Origin: an uncultured Hyphomicrobiales bacterium
GTDB lineage: Bacteria > Pseudomonadota > Alphaproteobacteria > Rhizobiales > Aestuariivirgaceae
DNA: 34,541 nt
Direction of reading: 5' to 3'
Assembly (NCBI GenBank): GCA_902826365.1
Contig: CADEEO010000013.1
Coordinates: 1 to 34,541 of the forward strand
The position numbers and the translations under genes were made by a program. A model generated the notes under the pieces. The model did not search any database. It saw only the letters and a list, made by a program, of their open reading frames with translations, and was not told the origin of the DNA. How positions within the stretch are numbered: the stretch's first letter is position 1; each line of letters starts with the position of its first letter. This document shows positions 18,101 to 27,202 of the stretch, in pieces.

Positions 18101-18570
18101 TCCACAGAATCCTGCAGGATCTGCCCGGCATGGCGCCCGAGGCCTGGTTGAATTTTGCCAGACGCATTCTTACGAAGAACGGGCTTGAGGCGGGATTGGC
18201 TGAAAGCATCATCGGCCTCATCACGCATCCGGATCACAGCGATTTTTTCGGTCCGGACAGCCAGGCGGAAGTCAGCATCGGATCTTTCTTGCCGAGTGGC
18301 CAGCGCATCACCGAACGGATTGACCGGCTTGTGGTGCGGGACACCGATATCCTCGCGCTCGACTATAAAACTGATTGGAATGTGCCGGACAGGCTCGAGG
18401 TCGACCATCCCCATGTTATGCAGCTTGCCCGCTATGCCCGCACTCTCGGGCAAGCCTATGACGGCAAATCCGTCCGCGCCGCCATTCTCTGGACCAGCCT
18501 GCCGCGTTTGGACTGGATTGCCGATGACATGCTGCGGAAAGCCATTTCCAGCATGGCTGCCATCACGTGA
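15193..18570 (+). CDS. addA: Double-strand break repair helicase-nuclease AddA
   Basis: A 1125-residue UvrD/Rep-type superfamily 1A helicase with a C-terminal nuclease. Walker A is GANAGSGKT (24-32, Lys31). Other helicase motifs are 'LCLTYTKAAAKEM' (Ia), 'VDEAQDTS' (II), 'VGDRKQSIFSFQGA' (III), 'LTVSFRST' (IV), 'MTVHGAKGLE' (V) and 'RLLYVAMTRAR' (VI). The C-terminal PD-(D/E)XK nuclease includes 'ITERIDRLV' and 'DILALDYKTDWNVP'. Together with AddB it processes double-strand breaks and, in other bacteria, responds to recombination hotspots. All key residues look intact. It is followed by trxA after a 75-bp gap that holds a candidate promoter. Confidence 0.97.
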   Translation: MGRFINATPEQKTASSPEASAWVGANAGSGKTRALVDRVIRLMLTGVDPMSILCLTYTKAAAKEMANRLHEQLGAWVGLSDTELAKGLAAMGHDDAGHKTLARARRLFTAALETPGGLKIQTIHAFCERILQLFPVEAGLAPGFEVLESSQSKQLLREARDQILREAQGDENSSLAHALEIITRHTHSDSFDGLLERLLSKLQILKDAVAAHGSIEDIGQALRAEFAIDPRQNSETLRGEFLRFDRAIVERIIPVLSSSLATNQKTAGNLAALLKENDSSQAENLIRRIYYTSDGGKPKKIASVITEKLLKDHHWIRAWLSQEMTRCLALIEQIDNLTRIEATCALVTLADAVILEFESAKKHHGAYDFDDLILKTRDLLVDKASAQWVLFKLDRGIEHVLVDEAQDTSLAQWEIVKALTGEFFSGSGSREAQNRTLFVVGDRKQSIFSFQGANPTAFEATRDIFGGQISNVGQPFNTVDLTVSFRSTEEVLKVVDVVFAEGTRARTGLDGPHPQKLVHQSTRKDEPGLFELWPLMEPDEKAEREPWQAPVDQYPPRSGLRKLAQKLAETIKSWIGKRRIMALDRTVEAGDILILFRTRSALFDILISELRKAGIPVAGADRLKLSENIAILDMMALVQFVLLPDDDYSLACVLKSPLVPTALTEDQLFKLAHGRDATSLWARLGASDDAGCGAARKVLEEWLKASESLRPFEFLSMVLIKSRKAFLARLGSEAGDALDALLEVSLSYEENHSSSLAGFATWFASEDTELKRNMDQGSGEVRLMTVHGAKGLESSIVILPDTTSTPRSNATSALIFAKPNSGGPTLPFWRLSGLAQSQAIEGWKDRDKQTELEEQRRLLYVAMTRARDELYVCGYKIHKESPENSWYTLVEDAVRGQDFLRAASSPDGASCQRYGPDPTWNEMDSIPPKTPPDAPAWLFKNPDIVHQDWTPARKSRDVGSNAAVARGRAIHRILQDLPGMAPEAWLNFARRILTKNGLEAGLAESIIGLITHPDHSDFFGPDSQAEVSIGSFLPSGQRITERIDRLVVRDTDILALDYKTDWNVPDRLEVDHPHVMQLARYARTLGQAYDGKSVRAAILWTSLPRLDWIADDMLRKAISSMAAIT

Positions 18571-18583
18571 GCGTGTGCCGCCC

Positions 18584-18612
18584 TTGACCGGGGTCTTAGG
18601 GATACCTACCTT
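18584..18612 (+). promoter_or_regulatory. Candidate trxA promoter
   Basis: TTGACC (18584-18589) and TACCTT (18607-18612) are separated by 17 bp in the gap between addA and trxA. The -35 is a strong match and the -10 a weak one. It would allow trxA, usually abundant, to be expressed independently of the long divL-addA run. Confidence 0.4.
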
Positions 18613-18645
18613 CAACGACAACTCAGGAATGACGGAGAATCAATC

Positions 18646-18966
18646 GTGTCCACCCATAAAGTATCTGATGCCTCATTTGATGCGGATGTCCTCAAGTCCA
18701 CGACGCCTGTCGTTGTTGATTTCTGGGCGGAATGGTGCGGACCTTGCAAAATGATCGGTCCAGCACTTGAAGAAATTGCCCAGACGCTTGGGCCCAAGGT
18801 CAAGATCGTCAAGATCAACATCGATGAAAATCCCCAAACCCCTTCAAAATACGGGGTCCGGGGTATTCCGACCCTTATGGTGTTCAAGGGCGGGGCGGTT
18901 TCCTCGACCAAGGTTGGGGCTGCGCCCAAGGGCCAGCTGCAATCCTGGATTGAGCAATCGATCTAA
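18646..18966 (+). CDS. trxA: Thioredoxin
   Basis: A 106-residue classical thioredoxin that reduces protein disulfides in the cytoplasm and is itself reduced by thioredoxin reductase. The active site is WCGPC with Cys31 and Cys34, preceded by VVDFWAEW. The cis-proline loop 'RGIPTLM' is present. The start is GTG at 18646, with a GGAG ribosome-binding site at 18633-18636 (9-bp spacing). No ATG lies in frame upstream. The stop codon TAA overlaps the stop codon of the convergent folC gene (shared bases 18963-18966), so there is no room for a terminator between them. Confidence 0.97.
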   Translation: MSTHKVSDASFDADVLKSTTPVVVDFWAEWCGPCKMIGPALEEIAQTLGPKVKIVKINIDENPQTPSKYGVRGIPTLMVFKGGAVSSTKVGAAPKGQLQSWIEQSI

Positions 18967-20303
18967 CGCCTGGCAGCACCCGACACGCCCGACATCGTCT
19001 TATTGTCATGGATGCTCAGGACGTGGCCGGCGAGATAAAGTGAACCGCAAATCAGTATTCTTGGGGCAGGTGTCGTCAGCGACGCTTGCCCCAAGGCTTT
19101 TGCAAGAGAGCTTGCGGTTTCAGCCGAGAGGTTTTGGCTGCGGGCAATTTCGGCGAGCTGGTCGGCGGAAACGGCATTGGGCTCACCCGGTATTGCAATC
19201 GTCACGACGCGCTGCGCCAGGCCTTCAAAGGGTTCGATGAAGCTCGCCGCATCCTTCGTGTTCAACATGCCCCAGATCAGAACAAGCGGGCGCGAATGGC
19301 GGTCGTTGATATCGGAAAAGGCCCGGGCGATGACGCGGCCCGCTGACGGATTATGGCCGCCATCAAGCCAAAGCTCCGCATCTTTCGGCAGGAGGCTGGT
19401 AAGCGCACCTGCCCCCAGCCTTTGCATGCGCGCCGGCCAGGCAACCGACTTCAATCCCTGCTCAATGTGCAATTCAGAGACACGCTTGTCATCGATCATC
19501 CGGATTGCCGCGATGGCATTGCCGGCATTGTCAACCTGGTGGCGGCCCTTCAGCTGCGGCAGGCTCAGATCAAGCAAGCCGTTTTCATCCTGAAAAACCA
19601 GGCGCCCGTGCTGCTCAAAGGATTGCCAATCCTGGTTGGCGATAAAGACCGGAGCGCCGATCCGCTCGGCGACACGTTCGATTTCGGCCCGCGCCTCGTC
19701 GGGCTGCACGCCGATGATGGCGGGAACGCCTCTTTTCAGGATGCCCGCCTTCTCATGGGCGATGGCTGTAAGCGTGTTCCCGAGATATTGCTGATGGTCG
19801 TAGTCGATGGTGGTGATGACGGAGAGCTTAGGCTTTGCGATGACATTGGTTGCATCGAGCCTGCCGCCGAGGCCCACTTCAAGAATGAGATAGTCCGCCG
19901 GGGTTCGCGCGAAAGCGAGGAACGCCGCCGCCGTAGTGATTTCAAAAAACGTGATGGGAGCGTCGCCGTTGGCAGCTTCGCATTCCTCCAATAGCGCCGA
20001 CAGCTTCTCCTCGGCAATCGTCTCACCGGCCACATAAATGCGCTCGTGAAACTTCACGAGGTGGGGCGAGGTGTAGCAATGAACCTTGAAGCCCGCCTGT
20101 TCGAGAATGGACCTGACATAGGCAACGGTGGAGCCCTTGCCGTTGGTTCCCGCCACATGGATTACCGGCGGCAAACTGCTTTCCGGGTTTCCAAGCCGCG
20201 CCAGAATCCGCTCCATGCGCTCAAGGCTGAGATCAATGATCTTGGGATGCAAGGAGAGCAGCCGGCTCAATATGGCATCACTGCGCGCCACGGTGTTATT
20301 CAA
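18963..20303 (-). CDS. folC: Folylpolyglutamate synthase / dihydrofolate synthase
   Basis: A 446-residue Mur-ligase-family enzyme that attaches glutamate to dihydropteroate and extends folate polyglutamate tails. The N-terminus '[17 protein letters not shown]' and ATP loop '[11 protein letters not shown]' are typical. Further markers are '[13 protein letters not shown]', '[14 protein letters not shown]' and '[12 protein letters not shown]'. The start is uncertain. TTG at 20303 overlaps the accD stop by 8 bp, while GTG at 20291 lies 4 bp after that stop and would give 442 residues. Neither has a strong ribosome-binding site. accD-folC pairing with trpFBA upstream is a common proteobacterial order. 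Confidence 0.95.
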   Translation of the reverse strand: MNNTVARSDAILSRLLSLHPKIIDLSLERMERILARLGNPESSLPPVIHVAGTNGKGSTVAYVRSILEQAGFKVHCYTSPHLVKFHERIYVAGETIAEEKLSALLEECEAANGDAPITFFEITTAAAFLAFARTPADYLILEVGLGGRLDATNVIAKPKLSVITTIDYDHQQYLGNTLTAIAHEKAGILKRGVPAIIGVQPDEARAEIERVAERIGAPVFIANQDWQSFEQHGRLVFQDENGLLDLSLPQLKGRHQVDNAGNAIAAIRMIDDKRVSELHIEQGLKSVAWPARMQRLGAGALTSLLPKDAELWLDGGHNPSAGRVIARAFSDINDRHSRPLVLIWGMLNTKDAASFIEPFEGLAQRVVTIAIPGEPNAVSADQLAEIARSQNLSAETASSLAKALGQASLTTPAPRILICGSLYLAGHVLSIHDNKTMSGVSGAARR

Positions 20304-21198
20304 CGCTGATCGGAACCAATGCCCCGCTGTTGGAACCGGGCAGCTCCGCCGACTTCATCAGGATGCGGGCCACCCGGCTGACAGTCTCGCGCATCTGGTG
20401 ACGGTGGACCACAAGGTCAACCATGCCGTGATCCTGGAGATATTCGGCGCGCTGGAATCCTTCCGGCAGTTTCTCGCGGATCGTCTGCTCAATGACGCGG
20501 GTACCGGCAAAACCGATCTGGGCTTTTGGCTCGGCGATATGGAAATCACCGAGCATGGCATAGGAGGCGGTGACCCCGCCGGTTGTCGGATTGGTGAGGA
20601 CGACAATGTAGGGCAGTTTATGGGCGCGCAGTTCCTGCACCATGACCGTGGTGCGCGGCATCTGCATGAGCGACAGGATGCCTTCCTGCATGCGGGCGCC
20701 ACCGGAAGCGACAAAGAACACGAATGGGCATTTCTTGGAAACGGCAAAACGCATGGCGGTGATGATGGCTTCTCCGGCAGCGGTGCCGAGCGAGCCCGCA
20801 ATGAAGCCCATGTCCTGGACGGCAATGACGATGGGAAGCTGGTAAAGCGTGCCGAAGCCCGCATGAATGGCGTCTTCGCTGCTGGCTTTCTGGCGCGCCT
20901 CCTTCAAGCGGTCGACATATTTGCGCTCGTCGCGGAATTTCAGGGGGTCAGGCGGCACCGCTGGGAACTCCAGGGTTTCATAGACGCCGTCATCGAACAT
21001 GGATTTCAGGCGCAGGTCCGGGGCCAGGCGGTGATGGTGATCGGAGCCCGGAAAGACAAACTGGTTGGCTTCCAGGTCACGGTAAAACACCATCTGGCCG
21101 GAGTCCGGATCCTTGATCCACATGTTCTCCGGCACGTCGCGCTTGACGCCAAGAATGGAGCGGATTTTCGGCCGGACAAAATTCTTGATCCAGTTCAC
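20296..21198 (-). CDS. accD: Acetyl-CoA carboxylase carboxyltransferase subunit beta, without zinc-ribbon cysteines
   Basis: A 300-residue beta subunit of the carboxyltransferase that moves carboxyl from biotin to acetyl-CoA in the first step of fatty-acid synthesis. The crotonase-like core is intact ('[12 protein letters not shown]', '[15 protein letters not shown]', '[12 protein letters not shown]'). The N-terminal zinc ribbon is degenerate. The four expected cysteines correspond to Asp30, Ser33, Phe49 and Ser52, although the surrounding fold markers ([17 protein letters not shown]) remain. I recall other Rhizobiales AccD losing three of the four. The start is GTG at 21198 with a GAGGAG ribosome-binding site (21213-21208) that spans the trpA end. 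folC follows directly. Confidence 0.95.
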   Translation of the reverse strand: MNWIKNFVRPKIRSILGVKRDVPENMWIKDPDSGQMVFYRDLEANQFVFPGSDHHHRLAPDLRLKSMFDDGVYETLEFPAVPPDPLKFRDERKYVDRLKEARQKASSEDAIHAGFGTLYQLPIVIAVQDMGFIAGSLGTAAGEAIITAMRFAVSKKCPFVFFVASGGARMQEGILSLMQMPRTTVMVQELRAHKLPYIVVLTNPTTGGVTASYAMLGDFHIAEPKAQIGFAGTRVIEQTIREKLPEGFQRAEYLQDHGMVDLVVHRHQMRETVSRVARILMKSAELPGSNSGALVPISVE

Positions 21199-21203
21199 CT
21201 GAT

Positions 21204-22018
21204 CTAGCTCCTCACGCCACGGGCAATATCACTCACCAGCGAGTGTACCGCTTTAACGGTTTTGGGTGAAGGCTTTCCGACCTTGGCCAGACTGTCCTCA
21301 ATGGCGCTGACGAGGGCGGAGCCCACCACAACGCCATCGGCACTTTTGGCAATGGCGCGGGCCTGTGTTGCGGTTTTCACGCCGAAGCCCACGACAATCG
21401 GCAGCTTCGTGTGCTTGCGCAGGCGGTTCACATTCTTCTCGACGCTTTTGAGATCGGGCGCCTTGGTGCCGGTGATGCCGAGCACCGAAACATAATAGAC
21501 AAAGCCGCTGGTATTCCTGAATACGGCGGGGGCCCGCCTGTCATCGGTGGTGGGCGTCGCAAGGCGGATGAAATTTATGTCGGCCGCGATGGCTGGCAGG
21601 CAGAGTTCAACATCTTCCTCGGGCGGAAGATCGACGACGATTAGGCCATCGACACCTGCGGCCTTGGCTTCGCCGAGAAATTTTTCCACGCCGTGGACAT
21701 AGATGGGATTGTAGTAGCCCATCAGCACGACCGGGGTTTCCTTGTCGCCTGCGCGGAATTCCTTCACGAGCTTCAGGGTTTTCTTCAGCGTTTGTCCTCC
21801 GTGGAGGGCACGCAGGCCTGCGGCCTGAATGGCGGGGCCATCGGCCATGGGATCGGTGAAGGGCATGCCGAATTCGATGATATCGGCGCCAGCCTTGGGC
21901 AGGCCCTTGATGATCTTCAGCGAAGTTTCATAATCGGGATCGCCAGCGGTCACAAAGGTAACAAGTGCGGCGCGGCCTTTTTGCTTCAGCTCGGCGAAGC
22001 GGCGTTCGATGCGGCCCA

Positions 22019-22019
<1 letters not shown>
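21204..22019 (-). CDS. trpA: Tryptophan synthase alpha subunit
   Basis: A 271-residue TIM-barrel subunit that cleaves indole-3-glycerol phosphate to indole, which is channelled to TrpB. The catalytic Glu49 ('IIEFGMPF') and Asp60 ('DPMADGP') are at the exact canonical positions when the ATG at 22019 is used. That ATG overlaps the trpB stop by one base (TGATG), so the longer upstream in-frame extension was rejected. '[10 protein letters not shown]', '[11 protein letters not shown]' and '[11 protein letters not shown]' complete the family pattern. It ends 5 bp before the accD GTG. Confidence 0.97.
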
Positions 22020-23236
<1,217 letters not shown>

Positions 23237-23259
23237 AAAAACTCGCTTTCAAAGCCGTT

Positions 23260-23892
23260 TTAGCGGGCCGCCTTCGCCGCCTCAATGAATTTCCAAATGA
23301 GGCTTAAATCCTTTACGCCGGGGGCTGATTCGACGCCCGAGGAGACATCAACCATGGCAGCCCCCGTCACGCGGATGGCTTCCGCGACATTCTCTGGATT
23401 AAGCCCGCCTGCCAGCATGTAAGGCCGGGTCGCATCCTTCAGGATCGCCCAGTCAAAGGCCAAACCATTGCCACCGGGCAATACCGCGCCTTCCGGCGGC
23501 ATTGCATCAAACATGATGAAGGGGCTCGTGACGAAGGCGTTCGCCTTTGCCACATGTTCGGCAGTCCGCACCTTCAGCACCTTGTAGACGCCGATCCCTG
23601 TCAGGCGCGCCATCTCCGTGACGCGCTCCGGCGTCTCAGCGCCATGGGCCTGAATGAGATCGGGCCGCACATTTTCGGCGATGGACATGAGCAGCGCATC
23701 ATCGGCGCTGACCGTGACCGTCACGATGGTTGCCCGCCCACGCGCCCGTTCCGCCAGCTCAGCCGCCTGCCGCAGCGTCACGTTGCGCGGCGACTTGGCG
23801 AAGAACATGAGGCCCACGAAATCCGCGCCCGCATCCAGTGCGCCGTCCATGGTTTCCGGCGTGGAAAGCCCGCAAATCTTGACATCAACCAT
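23260..23892 (-). CDS. trpF: Phosphoribosylanthranilate isomerase
   Basis: A 210-residue TIM barrel performing the Amadori rearrangement of phosphoribosyl-anthranilate in tryptophan synthesis. The ATG at 23892 gives the canonical N-terminus 'MVDVKICGL' with catalytic Cys7, so a longer in-frame extension was rejected. 'FVGLMFFAKSPRNV', 'MLAGGLNPENV' and 'VDVSSGVE' are family landmarks, including the general-acid Asp region. The ATG lies inside the end of pyrF (8-bp overlap). trpF, trpB and trpA are co-directional; the upstream trp genes (trpE, trpG, trpD, trpC) are not in the window. Confidence 0.96.
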   Translation of the reverse strand: MVDVKICGLSTPETMDGALDAGADFVGLMFFAKSPRNVTLRQAAELAERARGRATIVTVTVSADDALLMSIAENVRPDLIQAHGAETPERVTEMARLTGIGVYKVLKVRTAEHVAKANAFVTSPFIMFDAMPPEGAVLPGGNGLAFDWAILKDATRPYMLAGGLNPENVAEAIRVTGAAMVDVSSGVESAPGVKDLSLIWKFIEAAKAAR

Positions 23893-24589
23893 GGCGCAGC
23901 TCGTCCAAAATTTTTTGTGCGGCAACGGCGGGATCAACAGCACCGGTGATGGCCCGGCCAATCACAAGAATATGTGCGCCTGCGGCCATGGCCGATTTTG
24001 GCGTGGCAATGCGCTTCTGGTCATGGGACGCGCCCTCGGCCGGGCGGATACCGGGCACAACGGTCAAAAACTCTGGGCCTGTTGCGGCACGGATGCCCGC
24101 CAGGTCGTGGGAGCTGCAGACAACACCGTCCAGCCCCGCCGCTTTGGCAAGCTTTGCAAGCACGGCGGCATGGGCACCCGTATCCAGTTTGGCATTGAAC
24201 CCTGCGGCCCAGATGTCGTCATTGGAGAGGCTGGTTAACAGGGTTACGGCAATAAGCTTGGCGCGGCCGCCTACTGCTTTTGCCGCCGCCTGCATCATGG
24301 CCATGCCGCCGCTGGCATGAAGATTGATGATGGCCGGGCTTGGCTGCAGCCGCATGAGGGAGCGCATGCCCTCGGCCACCGTATTGGGAATGTCATGGAG
24401 TTTAAGATCGAGGAAAATCGGCAGGCCTTCGGCCGCTACGGCCTCATAGCCTCTATTGCCATGGGCATAGAAGAACTCCATGCCGATTTTCATATAGCCG
24501 ACATGGGGCTTGAGTTGCCGCGCAAGGGCCCGCGCCCGGTCAATATCAGGCGTATCGAGGGCCACGCAGATGGGATTCGTTTCGCTCAT
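23885..24589 (-). CDS. pyrF: Orotidine 5'-phosphate decarboxylase
   Basis: A 234-residue TIM-barrel enzyme that decarboxylates OMP to UMP, the last step of pyrimidine synthesis. Substrate-binding Asp12 and Lys34 are present. The catalytic Asp61-x-Lys63-x-x-Asp66 array reads 'LDLKLHD'. The phosphate-binding end shows 'VVPGIRP'. The 3' end overlaps trpF by 8 bp. Linkage of pyrF to both the ihfB-lapA group and trpF makes this the hinge between two conserved clusters. Confidence 0.97.
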   Translation of the reverse strand: MSETNPICVALDTPDIDRARALARQLKPHVGYMKIGMEFFYAHGNRGYEAVAAEGLPIFLDLKLHDIPNTVAEGMRSLMRLQPSPAIINLHASGGMAMMQAAAKAVGGRAKLIAVTLLTSLSNDDIWAAGFNAKLDTGAHAAVLAKLAKAAGLDGVVCSSHDLAGIRAATGPEFLTVVPGIRPAEGASHDQKRIATPKSAMAAGAHILVIGRAITGAVDPAVAAQKILDELRHG

Positions 24590-24613
24590 GGGGCTCTCGT
24601 TAGCCGCAAATAG

Positions 24614-25534
24614 TCAGGAGCGCAAATAGACCATGATTGCCGCCGCCAGGTCCTCCAGGGCGGTGCCGCAGGACTTGAACAGGGTGATTTCCTCAGGGGT
24701 TTTCCGCCCCTTAACGGCGCCCCGGCAGAGGTCAAAAAGATCGCCCTGGACATGGGCAAAATCAAACTTTCCCTCGTCGCGGGCCTGCAGCAGGTCACCG
24801 GCTTCGGACAGGGCGCCTTCTCTGGTGTCCACAAAAACCCGGGCGCGGGCCACCACATCGCCATCGGTTTCCCGCATGGTGGGCTTGAAGGCCCCCGCAA
24901 GGTCCACATGGGCGCCGGGTTTGAGCCATTCGCCCTTGACGATAGGCTTTGTGGACGTCGTCACGCAGGACACGATATCGGCCTGGCGCACCGCCGCTTC
25001 CAGATCACTGACAGCCGTTGCCTCAAAGCCTTCAGATTTCAATTCACCCGAAAGGGCCGCCGCCTTTTCCGGTGATCGATTGTAAACAAAAACCTTCTTG
25101 ATCGGCCGCACTGCTGCATGGGCCCTGACAAAATGGCTCCCCAATGCGCCCGCACCCACCAGCACAAGGGTTGAAGCCTCGGGCCGCGCCAGATAGTCGG
25201 CAGCCAAGGCGGAAGCGGCGGCAGTCCGCCTGCGGGTCAGTTCCGTGCCGTCCATGATGGCCACGGTTTCGCCCGTGTCATTTTTGATGAGAAGATAGCT
25301 CGCTTGAACGGTAGGCAGGTTCTTCGCGGCATTGTCGGTCTTGACGACAACAGTTTTCAAACCGGTCCACTCCCTGGACCAGGCCGGCATCAACAGCAGG
25401 GTCGAAACCGGGGATATTTCGTGATGATGGCGGACGGGCGTTGCAATGTCCGCCCTGAAGCCTTCGCGCAGGGCTTCGACGATCGCGCCATAGGTTGCGA
25501 TTTTTGCCAGGGCTTCAGCCGCTATGACTTTCAT
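24614..25534 (-). CDS. Ornithine cyclodeaminase / mu-crystallin family protein
   Basis: A 306-residue NAD(P)-binding protein of the ornithine cyclodeaminase-mu-crystallin family. Members include ornithine cyclodeaminase, alanine dehydrogenase, ketimine reductase and opine-like synthases, so the substrate is not predictable. Visible are the N-terminal substrate domain with 'GLKTVVV' and 'AIMDGTELTRRRTAA', the Rossmann loop 'LVGAGALGSHFVRAH' (about 129-143) and 'HVDLAGAFKPTMRE'. The ATG overlaps the lapA stop by 4 bp, and pyrF follows after 24 bp. It is therefore embedded in an essential-gene operon and probably expressed constitutively. No ornithine or proline gene is nearby. Confidence 0.9.
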   Translation of the reverse strand: MKVIAAEALAKIATYGAIVEALREGFRADIATPVRHHHEISPVSTLLLMPAWSREWTGLKTVVVKTDNAAKNLPTVQASYLLIKNDTGETVAIMDGTELTRRRTAAASALAADYLARPEASTLVLVGAGALGSHFVRAHAAVRPIKKVFVYNRSPEKAAALSGELKSEGFEATAVSDLEAAVRQADIVSCVTTSTKPIVKGEWLKPGAHVDLAGAFKPTMRETDGDVVARARVFVDTREGALSEAGDLLQARDEGKFDFAHVQGDLFDLCRGAVKGRKTPEEITLFKSCGTALEDLAAAIMVYLRS

Positions 25535-25860
25535 AGGAAGCTGTGGTCCACGGGCGGAGCTTCACGCCGCAGTTCGCTTGCCTCCGATTGGGTGCGCGCC
25601 AGTTCCCGGCGCGTATCCTTGGCGGCGCGCCTCCACTTGCCCTGGGCAACCCAGCAGGCAATCCAACCAGCGATCAGGCCAAAAAAAACGCCGCAGAAGA
25701 ACAGCGCCCAGAGGGGCATGTCCATAGCGGCAAAGGGCGCATCGCGCGAGAAGGGGTCAAATGACACGGTAATCCACTGCCGATTGGCAATGGCGAAAGA
25801 CACGACAATAATGGCTATGGGCAGGCCTATGGTCCAGCGCAAAATCCGCTGCAGCATCAT
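25531..25860 (-). CDS. lapA: LapA/DUF1049-domain inner-membrane protein
   Basis: A 109-residue small membrane protein with two transmembrane segments (about 6-24 and 48-70) and a basic, coiled cytoplasmic tail (about 72-100, '[16 protein letters not shown]'). The arrangement and the position after ihfB match the lipopolysaccharide-assembly protein A family. In E. coli LapA works with LapB in controlling LPS synthesis through LpxC turnover. No lapB lies in the window. The ATG at 25860 overlaps the ihfB stop by 4 bp (ATGA) and the 3' end overlaps the next gene by 4 bp. The assignment rests on topology and synteny more than on strong motifs. Confidence 0.82.
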   Translation of the reverse strand: MMLQRILRWTIGLPIAIIVVSFAIANRQWITVSFDPFSRDAPFAAMDMPLWALFFCGVFFGLIAGWIACWVAQGKWRRAAKDTRRELARTQSEASELRREAPPVDHSFL

Positions 25861-26144
25861 TCCGTCTTGCCGTTCAACCGCGCCCGCAATTCCTTGCCGG
25901 TCTTGAAAAAGGGCACGCGCTTGGGCGTCACTTCGACAGCCCCGCCGGTGCGCGGATTGCGGCCGGTGCGGGCACTTCTCTGCTTGACCGAAAAAGCGCC
26001 GAAGCCGCGCAACTCGACGCGCTCGCCATCCTTCATGGCGCGGATGATTTCATCGAGGATCTTGTTCACAATGCGCTCAACGTCGCGGTGATAAAGATGG
26101 GTGTTGCCATCGGCGATCTTTTGCACGAGTTCGGATTTAATCAT
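25857..26144 (-). CDS. ihfB: Integration host factor beta subunit
   Basis: A 95-residue DNA-bending protein of the HU/IHF family that pairs with IhfA to bend DNA for replication, recombination and transcription. The ATG at 26144 gives the family start '[11 protein letters not shown]'; a longer reading frame upstream has no support. '[16 protein letters not shown]' and the DNA-inserting arm '[12 protein letters not shown]' with its intercalating proline are present. A GAGGAGG ribosome-binding site lies about 11 nt upstream, next to the sppA stop. The rpsA-(sppA)-ihfB order supports the beta rather than alpha subunit. Confidence 0.95.
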   Translation of the reverse strand: MIKSELVQKIADGNTHLYHRDVERIVNKILDEIIRAMKDGERVELRGFGAFSVKQRSARTGRNPRTGGAVEVTPKRVPFFKTGKELRARLNGKTE

Positions 26145-26169
26145 GATTCTGGCCCGCCTCCTCAGGAAG

Positions 26170-27111
26170 TCAAAGCTGAGGGTGCCAAAGCACGAGCAAA
26201 CCGTCAAGCCTCGCGCTTTCGACCTGCCTCCGCAGGCCTTCAAAGCCCAGGGACTTGAGTACGGTATTGGCCACGGAAAAGCCCAGGCCGGTGGCACCGG
26301 CATTCTGCGTGCTGCGCCAATCGATCGTCTCGATGTCCTTCGGAAGCTTCTTCTGGGTTTGCAGCCAGTCCAGCGCCACCTCTTCGCCGCCCAGGGCATC
26401 GATGAGTTTTTCGGTCACCGCCTGGCGGCCCGTATAGACGCGGCCATCTGCCAGGATCTTCACCCGTTCGGCGGAAAGTTTGCGGCGCTCGACCACCAAG
26501 CCGGTAAACCAGGCAAAGGACTCCTGGACCATCTCGTTGGAAACTTGGCGCACCCGGTCCGACATGGGCTTGTAGGGCGTGGGCTCGGCTTTCAGTTCAC
26601 CAGATTTTATTTCCTCCATCTTGATGCCCAGCGTATCGAGCAGTTTGGAAATTTCCGGGAATGAGAAGATCACGCCGATGGAGCCGGTGATGGTGTTGCC
26701 GCGCGCCACGATGTAGTCGGCGGCAATGGCGGTGATGTAGCCGCCCGAGGCAGCCACGGTATCCATCACGGCGACAACCGGCTTATCCTTGGAAATCCTC
26801 CGGATCTTTTCATAGATCGCCTCGGAGCCCGCGGTAGTGCCGCCGGGGCTGTCGATGCGGATGATCACGCCCTTGACACGCGTTGATTTCGCCAGGTCAT
26901 CAAGAAGCTTGAGAGTTGCCTCGTCTCCGGTGATCAGGCCATCGATGTGGATACGGGCAATGTGGTCAAAATGCTTTTTGAAATCGCCGCCGCTCCAGAA
27001 GAGCGCGCCCAAGGCCAGAAGCACTGCAAGGATGGCCAGAATGCGCCATCGGAACAGGCGCCGTTTCAACTGCCTGCGGTCAACGATCACTTCAGCCTGG
27101 CTTATTGACAT
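26170..27111 (-). CDS. sppA: Signal peptide peptidase SppA (short, 36-kDa type)
   Basis: A 313-residue membrane serine protease that degrades cleaved signal peptides. A single N-terminal membrane anchor (about 21-40) precedes a ClpP-like fold. The nucleophile is Ser122 in 'AASGGYI', and Lys174 is the likely base, at the same 52-residue spacing as Ser147/Lys199 in B. subtilis SppA. 'IRIDSPGGT' and 'TGSIGVIF' are family landmarks. Of three in-frame ATGs (27162, 27117, 27111) the last is chosen, because GGAGG at 27122-27118 abuts the middle one but is ideally placed (6 bp) for 27111. It lies between the rpsA terminator and ihfB. Confidence 0.94.
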   Translation of the reverse strand: MSISQAEVIVDRRQLKRRLFRWRILAILAVLLALGALFWSGGDFKKHFDHIARIHIDGLITGDEATLKLLDDLAKSTRVKGVIIRIDSPGGTTAGSEAIYEKIRRISKDKPVVAVMDTVAASGGYITAIAADYIVARGNTITGSIGVIFSFPEISKLLDTLGIKMEEIKSGELKAEPTPYKPMSDRVRQVSNEMVQESFAWFTGLVVERRKLSAERVKILADGRVYTGRQAVTEKLIDALGGEEVALDWLQTQKKLPKDIETIDWRSTQNAGATGLGFSVANTVLKSLGFEGLRRQVESARLDGLLVLWHPQL

Positions 27112-27117
27112 ACGCAT

Positions 27118-27122
27118 CCTCC
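27118..27122 (-). promoter_or_regulatory. Ribosome-binding site that fixes the sppA start
   Basis: GGAGG on the minus strand is followed by ATGCGTATG. The first ATG (27117) would have zero spacing and the second (27111) has 6 nt, so the second is the likely start. The longest possible start at 27162 lies upstream of this site, within the tail of the terminator region. Confidence 0.7.
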
Positions 27123-27145
27123 ACGGTCTGACAGTGTGTATATAG

Positions 27146-27180
27146 AAAAACTCCGTCCGCATGAACCCATCCGGACGGAG
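27146..27180 (-). terminator. Rho-independent terminator of rpsA
   Basis: On the minus strand CTCCGTCCG (27180-27172) and CGGACGGAG (27159-27151) form a perfect 9-bp GC-rich stem with a 12-nt loop, directly followed by TTTTTC (27150-27145). It begins 22 bp after the rpsA stop codon. It is the clearest intrinsic terminator in the window and separates rpsA from sppA, so the downstream genes need read-through or a promoter near 27120-27145. Confidence 0.92.
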
Positions 27181-27202
27181 ATAATTGCCGCGCGTTTAAG
27201 GA

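Noticed and set aside
26145..26399. N-terminal extension of ihfB into sppA
   Set aside because: IHF proteins start at 'MIKSELV', the extra 85 residues are Arg/Pro/Trp-rich shadow sequence of sppA, and a ribosome-binding site precedes the short start.
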